The notes under the pieces: model-generated | The model's database searches: none | Told to the model about the DNA's origin: nothing | Seen by the model: only the letters and a program-made list of their open reading frames with translations | Source of the DNA: Lentimonas sp. CC4 | GTDB lineage: Bacteria; Verrucomicrobiota; Verrucomicrobiia; Opitutales; Coraliomargaritaceae | Assembly (NCBI RefSeq): GCF_902728235.1 | Contig: NZ_CACVBO010000001.1 | Location: forward strand, 248,001-312,000 | DNA length: 64,000 nt | Direction of reading: 5' to 3' | Made by a program: the position numbers and the translations under genes | Part shown: in pieces, positions 7,374-18,341 of the stretch | Position numbering within the stretch: position 1 is the first letter of the stretch | Layout: the number at the start of each line of letters is the position of its first letter

Positions 7374-9653
7374 CTATAGATCGTCTAAGCTCTGTATGGC
7401 TGCATCATATTCTGACTTCGTAATATTCGAAAAATTGATTCTACGAAAATTCCGAATAACAGGAGTGCCTGGAGGAAAACGGCCTTCACTAAATAATGTA
7501 TTGTAGCCCCAATCGCGAGTGGGCGGCACATAATAGTCATTAAAATTACTAGGCGCTCCGTCTGGGCGCACCTCACTCTCAAACAGCGAAACCAAGGAAC
7601 CACGAATAGTCACAGTTCGGCTCGAGCCCCAATACTCTAAAAATCGAGGTAAGTTAATGACTCCCAAACTATTCGGCCGACTGGCATCAGTCGTCGGATA
7701 AGAAGCACCCGACGGAAGCGCATTCGGAGTCCCAGTCACCAGTGCTGCTGCAATTTCGATGTAAGAACTCGCAGGTCGGTCACTCTCAATATTACTTCGA
7801 CCGTCAACATTCGAGTTCGCTCGATTTGAAGGCCAATCGTCGGAAAGCAATGTAATCGAATCTGCAAGAATCGCAGCTGGCTGTTCAGAACTGTCATCGG
7901 GCTCAGTCGAATCACTCGTATGAGGCGACCCATCCGCATTATAAGAGCCAACCAGATAGGTGGGCGCATTCGTAGCAAGGGTAAATCCTGGCTCTGCAAC
8001 ATTCGTTGGCTCTGGAACTTCCTTCGCATCGATTAACATCAGCGCCATTTCAATCGTATCTGCCTCCGAGTCGACAGCTGGCACGATATGATAATCATTG
8101 GTTGCAGTGCCGTAGTCATATACTCCGTCTGTGGTCGATAGCGAAGTGGGAAACTCGACATAAACAACGCCATTCCACTGACTCTCGACATCAAAAGTGC
8201 CATCGAAACCAGTTCCCGAATTATCCTTACTGTCAATGTAGTGTTTTAAGCGTTCCATATCTAAAGCGACAGTGTCCACACCTCGATTTTCGCGGTGATC
8301 GTAGAGTCCGCCGATTACGCTATCGGTAGTAACCTCTCGAGTGCCAGTAACCGTCTCCTTGTTTTTGCCCTTACCAGTCGTGTAAGTGTAGGTTTCAGTA
8401 GTAGTAACGACATCATTATTATAATACTCAGGTCTATTATTCTCAATCGAGGTGAAGCTCGAATCGGGATCGCCAATCAAGTCGGCAGGCAAAGTCACTT
8501 CAGTATAGGTAACATCTCCATTACTATCGAGCACCACAGGACTCAATGCATTCGAAGAATTTGAACGAACGGGCGCATATCCTTTCAGAACTCCACCAGG
8601 CTCAAGCTTAATCACGAGTCCAGCCTTATAAGCCATCTTCTGATTGCGCACGCTTTCGTTTTTTCGATCCGCATGCCCAGATGGTAATAGAGGCTCAATC
8701 AGCGCATACGCACTATTGTCTCTTTCGTTCTCTGCGGTGTTCGGATCATCAGGCGTATACTCATTAAACGCGACAACGCTCTGCGGCTTAACTCCCATCG
8801 AAACATCCTGAACAAAGCCATTCCAGCGATCTGTCGAATCCTCCAGCCAATCCGAAGAATCAGAATCAAGCGCACTGCCACCTTGTATCATTTTAGCAAG
8901 CGTCAAGGGATCGAAACTACTAGGAAAATAGACATCACCTGAGTTGTCATTACGAAAGATCTCCTGAGCCGAGGTCACTTTCCCCTTGAAAACCAAATCA
9001 TATCCTGAATTCGCTCCCACTTCAAGGTTACCATTCGTATGAACAGGCCCGACCACATCCGTATCGTAACCGGGATTGAATTCTAAGTCTGAATTATAAA
9101 AAATAGCATTCGTAAACAACGGAGCATCTCGGACAACAAAAGTCTCATTTAAATAAACCGTAACATCCCCGCCTCCATTCGCTGCCACGGTTGCTTTACT
9201 ATAGAGTTCTACCGCACGCGCAAAAACGATTTTTCCCGCCAATTCATCATATTCGTAAAGCAGATCGACCGGGCTAATATATTCCCAATCGCCAGAGGGG
9301 AGCACCCCAGCGCGTAACTCCAGAGAGCTAATATCGATGTTAGTATCAGCAAAGAAAGCTGCGGCAGAATCAGGAATCACCAATGGGCTATTACCTGGTT
9401 GCAACTCATCATCGGTAAACGATGTTTTCATCTCCAACTGATCTGCCAACTGCGCCACTCCATATTCCAAAAGCGCTTCTGCCGTGGACTCTGCTTGCAA
9501 TCGAGCCACATGCCGCTCTGTAATTCGAGCCGAATTAGACGTGGTGCTGAGCAATGAAAAAGCAATCATCGCGACTGCAGTCGCGAGGAGCAAAACCATG
9601 AGAAGGACTGAACCTCGCTTCGAGTTCCTGTGTGTGTATTTAGTCTGCCTCAT
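7374..9653 (-). CDS. PilX-like / Verru_Chthon cassette A-like large exported protein
   Basis: 759 residues. A short positively charged leader (MRQTKYTHRNSKRGS) is followed by one hydrophobic helix (VLLMVLLLATAVAMIAFSLL) and a helix rich in Ala and Glu (RLQAESTAEALLEYGVAQLA), the layout of PilX N-terminal domains. The long remainder is Ser/Thr/Asn/Asp-rich and predicted extracellular beta, with repeated ATNAPT and DDSSEQ-type segments. It starts 5 nt after the upstream PilW-like gene. It resembles large A proteins of Verrucomicrobia pilin cassettes in size and order, but no GspH-like fourth member is present. Likely the large tip or minor component of a type IV/type II-like pseudopilus. Confidence 0.6.
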   Translation of the reverse strand: MRQTKYTHRNSKRGSVLLMVLLLATAVAMIAFSLLSTTSNSARITERHVARLQAESTAEALLEYGVAQLADQLEMKTSFTDDELQPGNSPLVIPDSAAAFFADTNIDISSLELRAGVLPSGDWEYISPVDLLYEYDELAGKIVFARAVELYSKATVAANGGGDVTVYLNETFVVRDAPLFTNAIFYNSDLEFNPGYDTDVVGPVHTNGNLEVGANSGYDLVFKGKVTSAQEIFRNDNSGDVYFPSSFDPLTLAKMIQGGSALDSDSSDWLEDSTDRWNGFVQDVSMGVKPQSVVAFNEYTPDDPNTAENERDNSAYALIEPLLPSGHADRKNESVRNQKMAYKAGLVIKLEPGGVLKGYAPVRSNSSNALSPVVLDSNGDVTYTEVTLPADLIGDPDSSFTSIENNRPEYYNNDVVTTTETYTYTTGKGKNKETVTGTREVTTDSVIGGLYDHRENRGVDTVALDMERLKHYIDSKDNSGTGFDGTFDVESQWNGVVYVEFPTSLSTTDGVYDYGTATNDYHIVPAVDSEADTIEMALMLIDAKEVPEPTNVAEPGFTLATNAPTYLVGSYNADGSPHTSDSTEPDDSSEQPAAILADSITLLSDDWPSNRANSNVDGRSNIESDRPASSYIEIAAALVTGTPNALPSGASYPTTDASRPNSLGVINLPRFLEYWGSSRTVTIRGSLVSLFESEVRPDGAPSNFNDYYVPPTRDWGYNTLFSEGRFPPGTPVIRNFRRINFSNITKSEYDAAIQSLDDL

Positions 9654-9658
9654 AAGAA

Positions 9659-10363
9659 TTAGCCTCGTGGTGATACCGTGAAATTATAAGTTCCGCCTGA
9701 CGTTTTATTCGGCAGATCGTAAATAATCTCGCTATTTACAATGATGCTCCGCCCCAACAAATTATAAAATAAATCATCCCCAACTAATCCTCGAGCGCTT
9801 TGAACTAACACAGCATGATCATCCGCTGCATCTTCAGCCGGAATCAAGTCCTCAACACTTTCCCCCTGCAGACTCACATCGATATCGATATCAAATTTTT
9901 TAAACTCTTCTCCTTGACCGTCACTACTGTCATCCAAGTAATAGCCAACTAAGCGCTCAATCGGTGCAGGATTGAGATCTAACGGAGTGGGGTCTTCGCC
10001 ATTATAGACAAAAACGCATAAACTTCCCGATTCTCCGGCCTGCATGCGGTAATTAGAACTTAAATAGCTACCTGACGGAGCCCTAAAACTCCCATCAATA
10101 TCATGCCCTTCATCGGAGTAAGTCTTGTAGATGACAAAGCTGTTTGCATTACGCGCATCACTGCTTAGCTCGTTGGTAACCTTGCGAATTGAATTTTCGA
10201 TATCCAAATTATTCGTGACACCTAGAGAGATCTTAAATGTATCAACGAAAAAGACGATAGCCATACCCATGACTGCAACTCCAATGGACATCGCAATCAT
10301 AATTTCAACTAAGGTAAATCCCCCTTGCTGCTGACTTTTGTGATCTAACTTCAGTGCTTTCAT
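9659..10363 (-). CDS. PilW-like prepilin with N-terminal methylation motif
   Basis: About 234 residues. The type III prepilin signal is evident: basic leader MKALKLDHKSQQQGG, cleavage before FTLVEIMIAMS with Glu at +5, then a hydrophobic helix. The ATG at 10363 is chosen because it lies one base after the upstream stop (TAAAATG), giving translational coupling; a start at 10408 would overlap the previous gene by 44 bp. C-terminal soluble part shows the minor-pilin beta pattern. Needs a PilD-type peptidase, not found in the window. Confidence 0.8.
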   Translation of the reverse strand: MKALKLDHKSQQQGGFTLVEIMIAMSIGVAVMGMAIVFFVDTFKISLGVTNNLDIENSIRKVTNELSSDARNANSFVIYKTYSDEGHDIDGSFRAPSGSYLSSNYRMQAGESGSLCVFVYNGEDPTPLDLNPAPIERLVGYYLDDSSDGQGEEFKKFDIDIDVSLQGESVEDLIPAEDAADDHAVLVQSARGLVGDDLFYNLLGRSIIVNSEIIYDLPNKTSGGTYNFTVSPRG

Positions 10364-10364
10364 T

Positions 10365-10961
10365 TTAGTAGATATTGACCAGCGACTTAACAATGCAGAT
10401 TTGCCCACTCAGCCAAGCAGCTTCGCTAGAATGGTCGGCTGCGGTTGGCGAGTAACTATAATTAATAGTGACCTCGAGAGCTCGGAGTGCATTTGAACCA
10501 CTATTTAAACTCTCAGCATCAATCGTAAAGCGCATGGGCATCGTCTTTGTTGCAGCTAGGCTATCACGATCGACATCCATCACAATCAAGCTTTCATTTT
10601 CCACACCGAAAGCGAACGAGTCTTCAATAGTAACAACATTGCTATCACCCAGTGATGTTGAATACAGGGAAAACGTGTCACTATCCTCAAGCGCCTCGTT
10701 CAGAGTATCATAGGAATAAGCCATAATCTGCTCGGCATACCCGAGTGCAATACTGTGCGCAGTCGATTTACTAATCACACTATCCGAAATCTTTAATGAT
10801 TGAATTAAAGCGGCCGTGAGGCCCAGCGACATCATCGAAAAGACTACGACCGCAAACATCACTTCCACCAAAGTGAATCCAGAAAGGCCCTGGCCTACCT
10901 TCACTTGAAACTCGCGGGCTCTATGGCACGCCCCCTCCTCAATTTCTATTAACGATTTCAC
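10365..10961 (-). CDS. PilV-like prepilin, first gene of the pseudopilin operon
   Basis: 198 residues starting at GTG with an AGGAG Shine-Dalgarno about 7 nt upstream. The prepilin motif SGFTLVEVMFAVVVFSMMSL has Glu at +5 and follows an unusually long, polar leader of about 28 residues. The body carries the Ala/Glu-containing helix seen in PilV/GspI-type minor pseudopilins (AHSIALGYAEQIMAYSYDTL). It leads the operon with the PilW-like, PilX-like and unknown exported genes. Confidence 0.75.
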   Translation of the reverse strand: MKSLIEIEEGACHRAREFQVKVGQGLSGFTLVEVMFAVVVFSMMSLGLTAALIQSLKISDSVISKSTAHSIALGYAEQIMAYSYDTLNEALEDSDTFSLYSTSLGDSNVVTIEDSFAFGVENESLIVMDVDRDSLAATKTMPMRFTIDAESLNSGSNALRALEVTINYSYSPTAADHSSEAAWLSGQICIVKSLVNIY

Positions 10962-11303
10962 AAAAAACTCCTAACGTAAACTTAACATAAAAAAAACAGG
11001 CAAAAGGCTTACGCTTTTCCGATAAAGACTTCAAGGAATTTACCTAAAAAATATACTAATACCCTCAAGTAGCAGAGGTTATTAAACATGAGATATAAAG
11101 TCACATCGCCTCAAACATGAGCCACTGCGTTGCAGCCGACCAAGATGTCGAATACCGAGAAAAAATTCACATAATCCACGCACCGATCAGGAGGTGGGAG
11201 ATCCATCCGCGAAGAATGGAGTTGCCCACCCCCTTCGATCGAAACGTGAACACCGTTAAAAGTTGGACTTATTGTAATATATGCACTCAATCCGCCCCTT
11301 ATC
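10962..11303. promoter_or_regulatory. Divergent intergenic region between pseudopilin operon and coaD
   Basis: 342 bp without a credible gene. It must hold the promoters of the leftward pilin operon and the rightward coaD gene. The coaD-proximal part has TTGGAC followed by the AT-rich TTATTGTAATATATGC near 11264-11285, a weak sigma-70-like candidate. The pilin-proximal part has A-rich tracts (AACATAAAAAAAACAGG). No operator could be assigned. Confidence 0.35.
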
Positions 11304-11789
11304 ATGAAAATTGCAATCTATCCGGGCTCCTTTGATCCAGTCACCAATGGCCACCTCGATGTCATCAATCGCGGACGCCACATCTTCGACAAGGTCGTAG
11401 TCGCAGTCGCGCGAAATGTGGGTAAAGACCCGATGTTTACGCCACAAGAGCGCGTCGATCTGATTAAAGAGAACGTGCAGAATCGCCCGAATATCGAAGT
11501 CATCGCCTTTGATGGCCTGATCGTAGATCTAGCCGAAGAACTCAACGCAGTCGCACTCATCCGCGGGATGCGCGCGGTGTCCGACTTTGAGCACGAATTC
11601 CAAATGGCACAGATGAACCGTCACTTAGACGATAAGATCGAAACGATCTTCCTCATGCCAAACGAGCGCTACTTCTTCACCAGCTCGAATCTAGTCAAGC
11701 AAGTCTTCAAATTTACGGATCGCGAACGACACCTCATACCAGCCAACGTGCACGCCGCCCTCTCCATAAAATGCGGGCACACTAAATAA
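11304..11789 (+). CDS. coaD: Phosphopantetheine adenylyltransferase
   Basis: 161 residues, the normal CoaD length. The nucleotidyltransferase motif is intact: [15 protein letters not shown] (T/HxGH) at the N-terminus and the ISSS-type motif as [12 protein letters not shown] at about residue 130. It transfers AMP from ATP to 4'-phosphopantetheine in coenzyme A synthesis. There is no Shine-Dalgarno before the ATG. It stands alone; no other CoA gene is nearby. Confidence 0.95.
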   Translation: MKIAIYPGSFDPVTNGHLDVINRGRHIFDKVVVAVARNVGKDPMFTPQERVDLIKENVQNRPNIEVIAFDGLIVDLAEELNAVALIRGMRAVSDFEHEFQMAQMNRHLDDKIETIFLMPNERYFFTSSNLVKQVFKFTDRERHLIPANVHAALSIKCGHTK

Positions 11790-11893
11790 ACTTAAATTCA
11801 GAAGAAATAGTCCTTGGTTATAAAGCGCTTCGAGCGTCGCCAGCCATCGCCAATTGCTCGCACTATATATATGCCGCAGAAAGCATTGATACC

Positions 11894-11936
11894 CAGCCTC
11901 TAACTCCTGCCTTCTAGCTTCTAACTACTCTTTTAA
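11894..11936 (+). repeat. Degenerate C/T-rich word array before the MFS gene
   Basis: Reads as loosely repeated words CTCTAACTCC, CTTCTAGCTT, CTTCTAACTA. Its end, CTTCTAACTACTCTTTTAA (11918-11936), occurs exactly inverted at 14744-14762. It is one of several such arrays placed just before start codons in the window. Confidence 0.7.
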
Positions 11937-11945
11937 AGATAAACT

Positions 11946-13298
11946 ATGTCAGCCGAGACCGAACTACCCACGGATCCCGCTCAAAGTAAACGAACACTCG
12001 GAATCATCTTTCTGACCCTGTTCATCGATCTTGTCGGTTTTTCCATCATCTTTCCTCTGTTTCCAGCCATGCTGGACTACTACCTACCCAATGGCGCAGG
12101 CGACGGCAGCCTTCTGGGGCAATTAATCGCACCGCTGGCCGCTTGGGCGGAGCGAAGTGGCTCAGGCGATCCGCGCTTTATGACGGCCGTGCTGTTTGGC
12201 GGCATCCTTGGTTCGCTCTACTCGATCCTACAATTTATTTGCGCCCCCCTCTGGGGTGCCTACTCCGATCGTGTCGGTCGCCGCAAAGTGCTGCTGATCA
12301 CGATTGCCGGCCTAGCGCTCAGCTATGCTGCATGGTTCTTCGCCGCATCTTTCTGGGTGCTCGTGCTCGCTCGCGTGCTCGGCGGTGCAATGGGCGGCAA
12401 CCTCTCCGTGGCGACTGCAGCCGTCGCCGACAGCACCACACGCGAAAAGCGCTCGAGTGGACTCGCAATCATCGGCATCGCATTTGGCCTCGGCTTTATC
12501 GTTGGCCCAGGAATCGGCGGCCTATTTGCTAAGATTAATCTAGTGGAGCACTTCCCCGCTCTGGAGCAATTCGGCGTCAATCCATTCTCAGTGCCGGCAC
12601 TCGTCAGCTTCGCACTCGCGCTGACCAATCTCATCTGGGTCGCACGTAGCTTTAAGGAAACACTGCCCCCAGAAAAGCGCGGAAAAGTCGCCCCCGAGCG
12701 CAAAGGCATCCCGATCTTCCGCCTTTTTAAAATCCCATCAGCCGCTACACGCCGCACGAACCTGGTCTATCTGATCTACATGCTGGCCTTCAGCGGCATG
12801 GAATTCACCCTCACCTTCCTAGCGGTCGAACGCTTCCAATTCTCTCCAGCACAAAACGGCGGCATGTTCGTATTCATCGGCTTCGTGCTCATCCTCGTGC
12901 AAGGCGGCATCGTGCGTCGCCTAGCCGGCCCAGTCGGAGAGAAACGCCTCGCAGTGGCAGGTATCGCCTGCGGCATCGCAGCCTTTCTGGCGCTAGCAAT
13001 TGCTCTCAACCTTGGCCTATTCTTTGGCGCACTCGCACTCATGGCCTTCTCCATCGGCCTCGCATCGCCAACGCTCAGCGCACTGGTCTCACTCTACACG
13101 AAAGAAGAGGAACAAGGCGCAGCAATCGGAGTATTCCGCTCCGCTGGCTCGCTCGCACGCGCAATCGGGCCACTCGTGGCTGCCCTAGTCTACTTCGCAT
13201 ACGGGTCGAAAAGCGCCTATCTATTTGGAGCAGTCGTCGTCATCGTGCCCTTCATCCTCGCACTAAAACTGCCGAAGCCCAATAAGGACAGTCACTAG
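11946..13298 (+). CDS. MFS transporter, TetA-like drug/proton antiporter family
   Basis: 450 residues, about 12 transmembrane helices. Motif A of the major facilitator superfamily is present after helix 2 ([14 protein letters not shown]), and motif C-like glycines occur in helix 5 ([12 protein letters not shown]). N-terminal half [18 protein letters not shown] is typical of TetA/MdtG-like exporters. The substrate cannot be read from sequence; drug or metabolite efflux is the family expectation. A degenerate word array (11894-11936) lies directly upstream and there is no obvious ribosome-binding site. Confidence 0.85.
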   Translation: MSAETELPTDPAQSKRTLGIIFLTLFIDLVGFSIIFPLFPAMLDYYLPNGAGDGSLLGQLIAPLAAWAERSGSGDPRFMTAVLFGGILGSLYSILQFICAPLWGAYSDRVGRRKVLLITIAGLALSYAAWFFAASFWVLVLARVLGGAMGGNLSVATAAVADSTTREKRSSGLAIIGIAFGLGFIVGPGIGGLFAKINLVEHFPALEQFGVNPFSVPALVSFALALTNLIWVARSFKETLPPEKRGKVAPERKGIPIFRLFKIPSAATRRTNLVYLIYMLAFSGMEFTLTFLAVERFQFSPAQNGGMFVFIGFVLILVQGGIVRRLAGPVGEKRLAVAGIACGIAAFLALAIALNLGLFFGALALMAFSIGLASPTLSALVSLYTKEEEQGAAIGVFRSAGSLARAIGPLVAALVYFAYGSKSAYLFGAVVVIVPFILALKLPKPNKDSH

Positions 13299-13451
13299 GC
13301 CAAACCGCATTCTTACCGAAATAGGCCGAACTGCATTCTACTGTTGTAAAACTAACGAACAGCATAAAGATGACTGTCTTCTAATAGGAGTCACTCATCT
13401 CATTAGCTCTCCTTAAGTTAAAAAGACACAACACAACACACACTAATAATC

Positions 13452-14483
13452 ATGCCAGTAGCAACACCTATACAATACGCAGCAATGCTCGACGCAGCCC
13501 AAAAGGGCAACTACGCCTATCCGGCAGTGAACGTCACATCGATCACTACGATCAATGCTGCTCTCAAATCCTTCGCTGACGCAAAGTCCGACGGTATCAT
13601 CCAAGTTTCCACAGGTGGCGGTCAGTTCGCTTCTGGTCTTGAAGTCAACGACGCCGCATTCGGCGCAATCGTTCTTGCAGAAGCAACACACTTGCTTGCT
13701 GAGAAATACGACGTGCTCGTAGCGCTCCACACAGACCACTGCCACCCTGAGAAGGTTGAAGGTTTCCTCAAGCCACTTCTTGCAGCTTCCCGCAAGCGCA
13801 TCGCAGAAGGCAAGGGCCCCCTCTTCCAATCCCACATGTTCGACGGTTCTGTTGTAGAGCTCGACGAAAACCTTAAGATCTCCAAGGAGCTTCTTAAAGA
13901 GTGTGCTGAACTCGACATCATCCTCGAAGTTGAAGCAGGTTGCGTAGGCGGCGAAGAAGACGGCCACGACACATCTGGCCTTCCAGCAGAAAAGCTCTAC
14001 ACCACACCAGAAGACATGGTCGAAGTTTACGAAGCACTCCAGCCACTCGGCCGCTTCCTCTTCGCAGCAACTTTCGGTAACGTGCACGGCGCCTACAAGC
14101 CAGGTTCGGTTAAGCTTAAGCCAACCATCCTTCGCGATGGCCAAAAGGCAGTGACAGACAAGCACGGCGAAGCAGCACTCATGGATCTCGTCTTCCACGG
14201 CGGTTCCGGCTCTGAGCTCAGCGACATCCGCGAAACTCTCGGCTACGGTGTCGTGAAGATGAACATCGACACAGACACACAGTATGCATTCACACGCCCA
14301 ATCGTCACTCACATCTGCGGCAACATCGAAGGTGTGCTCAAGATCGACGGCGAAGTTGGCAACAAGAAGAACTACGACCCACGCGGCTACCTGAAGAAGG
14401 GTGAAGCAAGCATGGCAGCACGTCTTGTTCAAGCTGCAGAAGATCTTTGCTCCAACGGCAAGACCATCTTCGGCACTGTCTAA
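13452..14483 (+). CDS. fbaA: Class II fructose-bisphosphate aldolase
   Basis: 343 residues, FbaA type. Zinc-binding and catalytic motifs are clear: ALHTDHCHPEKVEGFLKPLL near residue 95 and EAGCVGGEEDGHD near residue 160, then FATFGNVHGAYKPG-like and GGSGS segments. It interconverts fructose-1,6-bisphosphate with glyceraldehyde-3-phosphate and dihydroxyacetone phosphate. Codon use is markedly regular, consistent with high expression. A strong terminator follows at 14510. A long open frame on the opposite strand is a codon-bias shadow. Confidence 0.95.
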   Translation: MPVATPIQYAAMLDAAQKGNYAYPAVNVTSITTINAALKSFADAKSDGIIQVSTGGGQFASGLEVNDAAFGAIVLAEATHLLAEKYDVLVALHTDHCHPEKVEGFLKPLLAASRKRIAEGKGPLFQSHMFDGSVVELDENLKISKELLKECAELDIILEVEAGCVGGEEDGHDTSGLPAEKLYTTPEDMVEVYEALQPLGRFLFAATFGNVHGAYKPGSVKLKPTILRDGQKAVTDKHGEAALMDLVFHGGSGSELSDIRETLGYGVVKMNIDTDTQYAFTRPIVTHICGNIEGVLKIDGEVGNKKNYDPRGYLKKGEASMAARLVQAAEDLCSNGKTIFGTV

Positions 14484-14509
14484 GATCGTCTAGATTCTTA
14501 CTTTTCAAG

Positions 14510-14542
14510 CCGGATTCCGCTCAGCGGAGTCCGGTTTTTTTT
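14510..14542 (+). terminator. Intrinsic terminator of fbaA
   Basis: An 11-bp stem (CCGGATTCCGC with GCGGAGTCCGG, one G-T pair), loop TCA, followed by eight T residues, 27 bp after the fbaA stop. Confidence 0.92.
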
Positions 14543-15037
14543 GGTTCATCGTCGATTACCCAGAGCAGACTCGTTGGACAGTGAATCACTGAGATGGAAC
14601 GAAGCTCAATTGCGTTGTGACACGGGCTTCTCGGAGAGAGCCTGTTTTGCATTGTCGAAGCCATCCTCTGCTGCCATTCGACCAGCACATGGTTACAAAG
14701 CAGAAGAAGAAGCTTTATTGTCGCCACACTATGCGGTTCATCCTTAAAAGAGTAGTTAGAAGTCAGCAGGCAGAAGTTAGGAGCTGATGATCAGCGCCTT
14801 ATGCAGATGTTGCTGTTCGTCAAATTAGCGACGGCATTCTTAATCCTAAGCGACTCACCACCAAAGACTAACTTGCTACGGCAGACCTCCGCCTGACTCC
14901 TTGCTTCTCACCCCTAAATATAGGTTCATCCAAAATGCGCTGCGACTTACCCTGTTTAACTTGCACAATACGATTAATTTCACTTAGTCAAAACGCGCAC
15001 TAAATAAGTATTACTTAACGACATAACATCACGTCCT
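14543..15037. other. Non-coding gap between fbaA terminator and pntAa
   Basis: About 500 bp with no credible gene on either strand. It contains an inverted word array at 14744-14785 whose first 19 bases are the exact reverse complement of 11918-11936. The 90 bp before pntAa are AT-rich (TTTCACTTAGTCAAAACGCG, AATAAGTATTACTTAACGAC) and probably hold the transhydrogenase promoter, but no convincing -35/-10 pair could be fixed. Confidence 0.4.
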
Positions 15038-16177
15038 ATGAAGCGAATATTTGCTCCTCTCGAAAAAAAACCGTCCGAAACACGCGCCGCACTCTCGCCG
15101 GTGAGCGTAAAAAAACTCTGCGATTTAGGCCTAGAAGTGTCCGTAGAAAAGGGAATTGGATTAAAATCCGACTATTCTGATAAAGAATATGAAATAGCTG
15201 GCGCGAAAATCGTGGCCGACATGAGCACAGGTTATGCCGAAGCCGACATCATCGCTCGCGTGCGTAAACCTGAGCCATCCGAAATGGAAGGCATCAAGCC
15301 CGGCACACTACACATCAGCTTCCTTGATCCCTTTAACGAAACTGCACTGATCGGCGACCTAGCGAAGCGCAACATCTCGGCCATCAGTATGGAAATGATT
15401 CCACGCTCCACACTCGCGCAAAAGATGGATGCCCTCTCCTCTCAAGCGAATCTCGCAGGCTACGCCGCTGTGACGATGGCGACCGACCGCATGACGAAGA
15501 TCCTGCCGATGATGATGACTCCATCAGGCACGATCTCTCCCGCACGTTTCTTCATCATCGGCGTCGGCGTCGCTGGCCTACAGGCGATCGCAACCGCAAA
15601 ACGTCTCGGCGCACGTGTCGAAGCCTTTGACACACGCCCCGTCGTGGAAGAGCAGGTTAAATCACTCGGCGCAAAGTTCGTCAAAGTCGACCTCGGTGAA
15701 ATGGGACAAACCGACCAAGGCTACGCCAAAGAGCTCACCCCCGAGCAACTTGAGAAGCAACGCCAGGAAATGGCAAAAGCCTGCGCCCGTGCCGATGTGG
15801 TGATCACCACCGCGAAACTCTTTGGCCGCAAGGCACCGCTGATCCTCAACAACGAAGTGCTCGACCAAATGCAACCCGGCAGCATTTTAATCGACCTCGC
15901 AGTCGAGTCTGGCGGCAACGTCGAAGGCTCCAAGGTCGGCGAAGAAGTCGTTACCAAGAACGGCGTCCGTATTATCGGCCCCGAAAACCTCGAAGGTTAT
16001 TACCCGAAGGATGCCACACTCATGCTGGCCTCGAACTTCTACAACCTCATCGAACACTTCTGGGACGCCGAGGCGAAAGACTTCAAATACGACGCTGAGG
16101 ACGAAATCCTCAACGGCTGCCTCATCACTAAAGACGGCGCCATCGTGCACGAACGCTTTAAGAACGTCGAACGCTGA
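15038..16177 (+). CDS. pntAa: NAD(P) transhydrogenase subunit alpha part 1 (domain I)
   Basis: 379 residues: the NAD(H)-binding dI of proton-translocating transhydrogenase without the membrane helices, which are on the next gene. Signatures are MKRIFAPLEKKPSETRAALS at the start, the RQD-loop-type region (SMEMIPRSTLAQKMDALSSQ), and the Rossmann glycines GVGVAGLQAIATAKRLGA. It oxidises NADH and hands hydride to NADP+ on PntB using proton import. First of three genes, with word-array spacers between them (16163-16287). Confidence 0.93.
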   Translation: MKRIFAPLEKKPSETRAALSPVSVKKLCDLGLEVSVEKGIGLKSDYSDKEYEIAGAKIVADMSTGYAEADIIARVRKPEPSEMEGIKPGTLHISFLDPFNETALIGDLAKRNISAISMEMIPRSTLAQKMDALSSQANLAGYAAVTMATDRMTKILPMMMTPSGTISPARFFIIGVGVAGLQAIATAKRLGARVEAFDTRPVVEEQVKSLGAKFVKVDLGEMGQTDQGYAKELTPEQLEKQRQEMAKACARADVVITTAKLFGRKAPLILNNEVLDQMQPGSILIDLAVESGGNVEGSKVGEEVVTKNGVRIIGPENLEGYYPKDATLMLASNFYNLIEHFWDAEAKDFKYDAEDEILNGCLITKDGAIVHERFKNVER

Positions 16178-16287
16178 ACGTCGAACTTTCAACATTGAAT
16201 CAACCACAATTCGAAGTTCAGCGTTCAACGTTGGATGTTCGAAGTTCCCCATCATTCTTAATTTCTAATTCTTAATTCTTAATTCTC
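16163..16287 (+). repeat. AACGTTGAAC-type and AATTCTTA-type word arrays in the pnt operon
   Basis: Starting inside the last codons of pntAa, words related to GAACGTCGAACGCTGAACG run to about 16250 and form an imperfect palindrome with GTTCAACGTTGGATGTTCGA. A second array of AATTCTTA words (TTAATTTCTAATTCTTAATT) follows up to the ATG of pntAb. The same GAAC words recur at 16570-16612 before pntB. Confidence 0.7.
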
Positions 16288-16566
16288 ATGGAACTCATCC
16301 TTCTCCTCTTCATCTTCGTGCTCTCGGCCTTCCTCGGCTTTGAACTCATTGCGAAAGTCCCCTCGCAGCTCCACACGCCCCTCATGTCCGGCTCGAACGC
16401 GATCTCTGGTATCACCGTCGTCGGCGCGATACTGGCCGTCAATACCAGCTCCGACTCACTTTCCGTTTGGCTAGGCTTCGCTGCCATCGTGCTCGCCACA
16501 GTCAACGTCGTAGGCGGCTACATGGTCACCGACCGCATGCTCGGCATGTTCAAGAAAAAGAAATAA
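16288..16566 (+). CDS. pntAb: NAD(P) transhydrogenase subunit alpha part 2 (membrane)
   Basis: 92 residues with three membrane helices. The conserved segment for the dII half is seen: LSAFLGFELIAKVPSQLHTP, then LMSGSNAISGITVVGA and a C-terminal positive tail (MLGMFKKKK). It pairs with PntB to form the proton channel. The split of the alpha subunit into PntAa/PntAb is the usual arrangement outside enterobacteria. Confidence 0.93.
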   Translation: MELILLLFIFVLSAFLGFELIAKVPSQLHTPLMSGSNAISGITVVGAILAVNTSSDSLSVWLGFAAIVLATVNVVGGYMVTDRMLGMFKKKK

Positions 16567-16614
16567 CTGCGCTACGCGAACATCGAATATTGAACATCCA
16601 ACTTTGAACAACAA

Positions 16615-18048
<1,434 letters not shown>

Positions 18049-18076
18049 ATTCACAGATTGGCTCAATTTATGCATT

Positions 18077-18108
18077 AGGCGCAGTCGAAAGAGGCTGCGC
18101 CTTTTTTA
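18077..18108 (+). terminator. Intrinsic terminator of the pnt operon
   Basis: GGCGCAG pairs with CTGCGCC (7 bp) around a 10-nt loop, followed by six T residues, about 30 bp after the pntB stop. Confidence 0.88.
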
Positions 18109-18292
18109 TTTCTCAGGCAACGAGTGCACTTTCACAACCAACACGAACACCATTCGCATTGTAGAAAGTTAACAAATTAACTCGCAATTCGAAGCAAAAC
18201 AATGAGCATACACACACATTAGCACACTCTGTGCTACGTTCTTTGAAGCATTTTCAATCCAGTTATACCATCCGTCTGTTACCTTAGACGAC

Positions 18293-18324
18293 TTTGGTCT
18301 CTCCCTACCTATAAGGAGACCAAA
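18293..18324 (+). promoter_or_regulatory. Hairpin in the leader of the TonB-domain gene
   Basis: A perfect 9-bp inverted repeat TTTGGTCTC / GAGACCAAA with a 14-nt loop ending 17 bp before the start codon. The only AAGGAG in the leader lies in this hairpin and is too far from the ATG to be a normal Shine-Dalgarno. It has no T-run, so it is unlikely to be a terminator; it could be an operator or an mRNA structure. Confidence 0.5.
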
Positions 18325-18341
18325 CATAAAATAACTGAATA

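Noticed and set aside
13443-14432. 329-residue open frame on the strand opposite fbaA, with many Cys and Val
   Set aside because: It is the exact antisense of a conserved highly expressed gene; its openness follows from regular codon use, and the composition is unlike any real protein.
14543-14747. 68-residue frames after the fbaA terminator on both strands
   Set aside because: No conserved motif, no plausible start region and composition unlike neighbouring genes.
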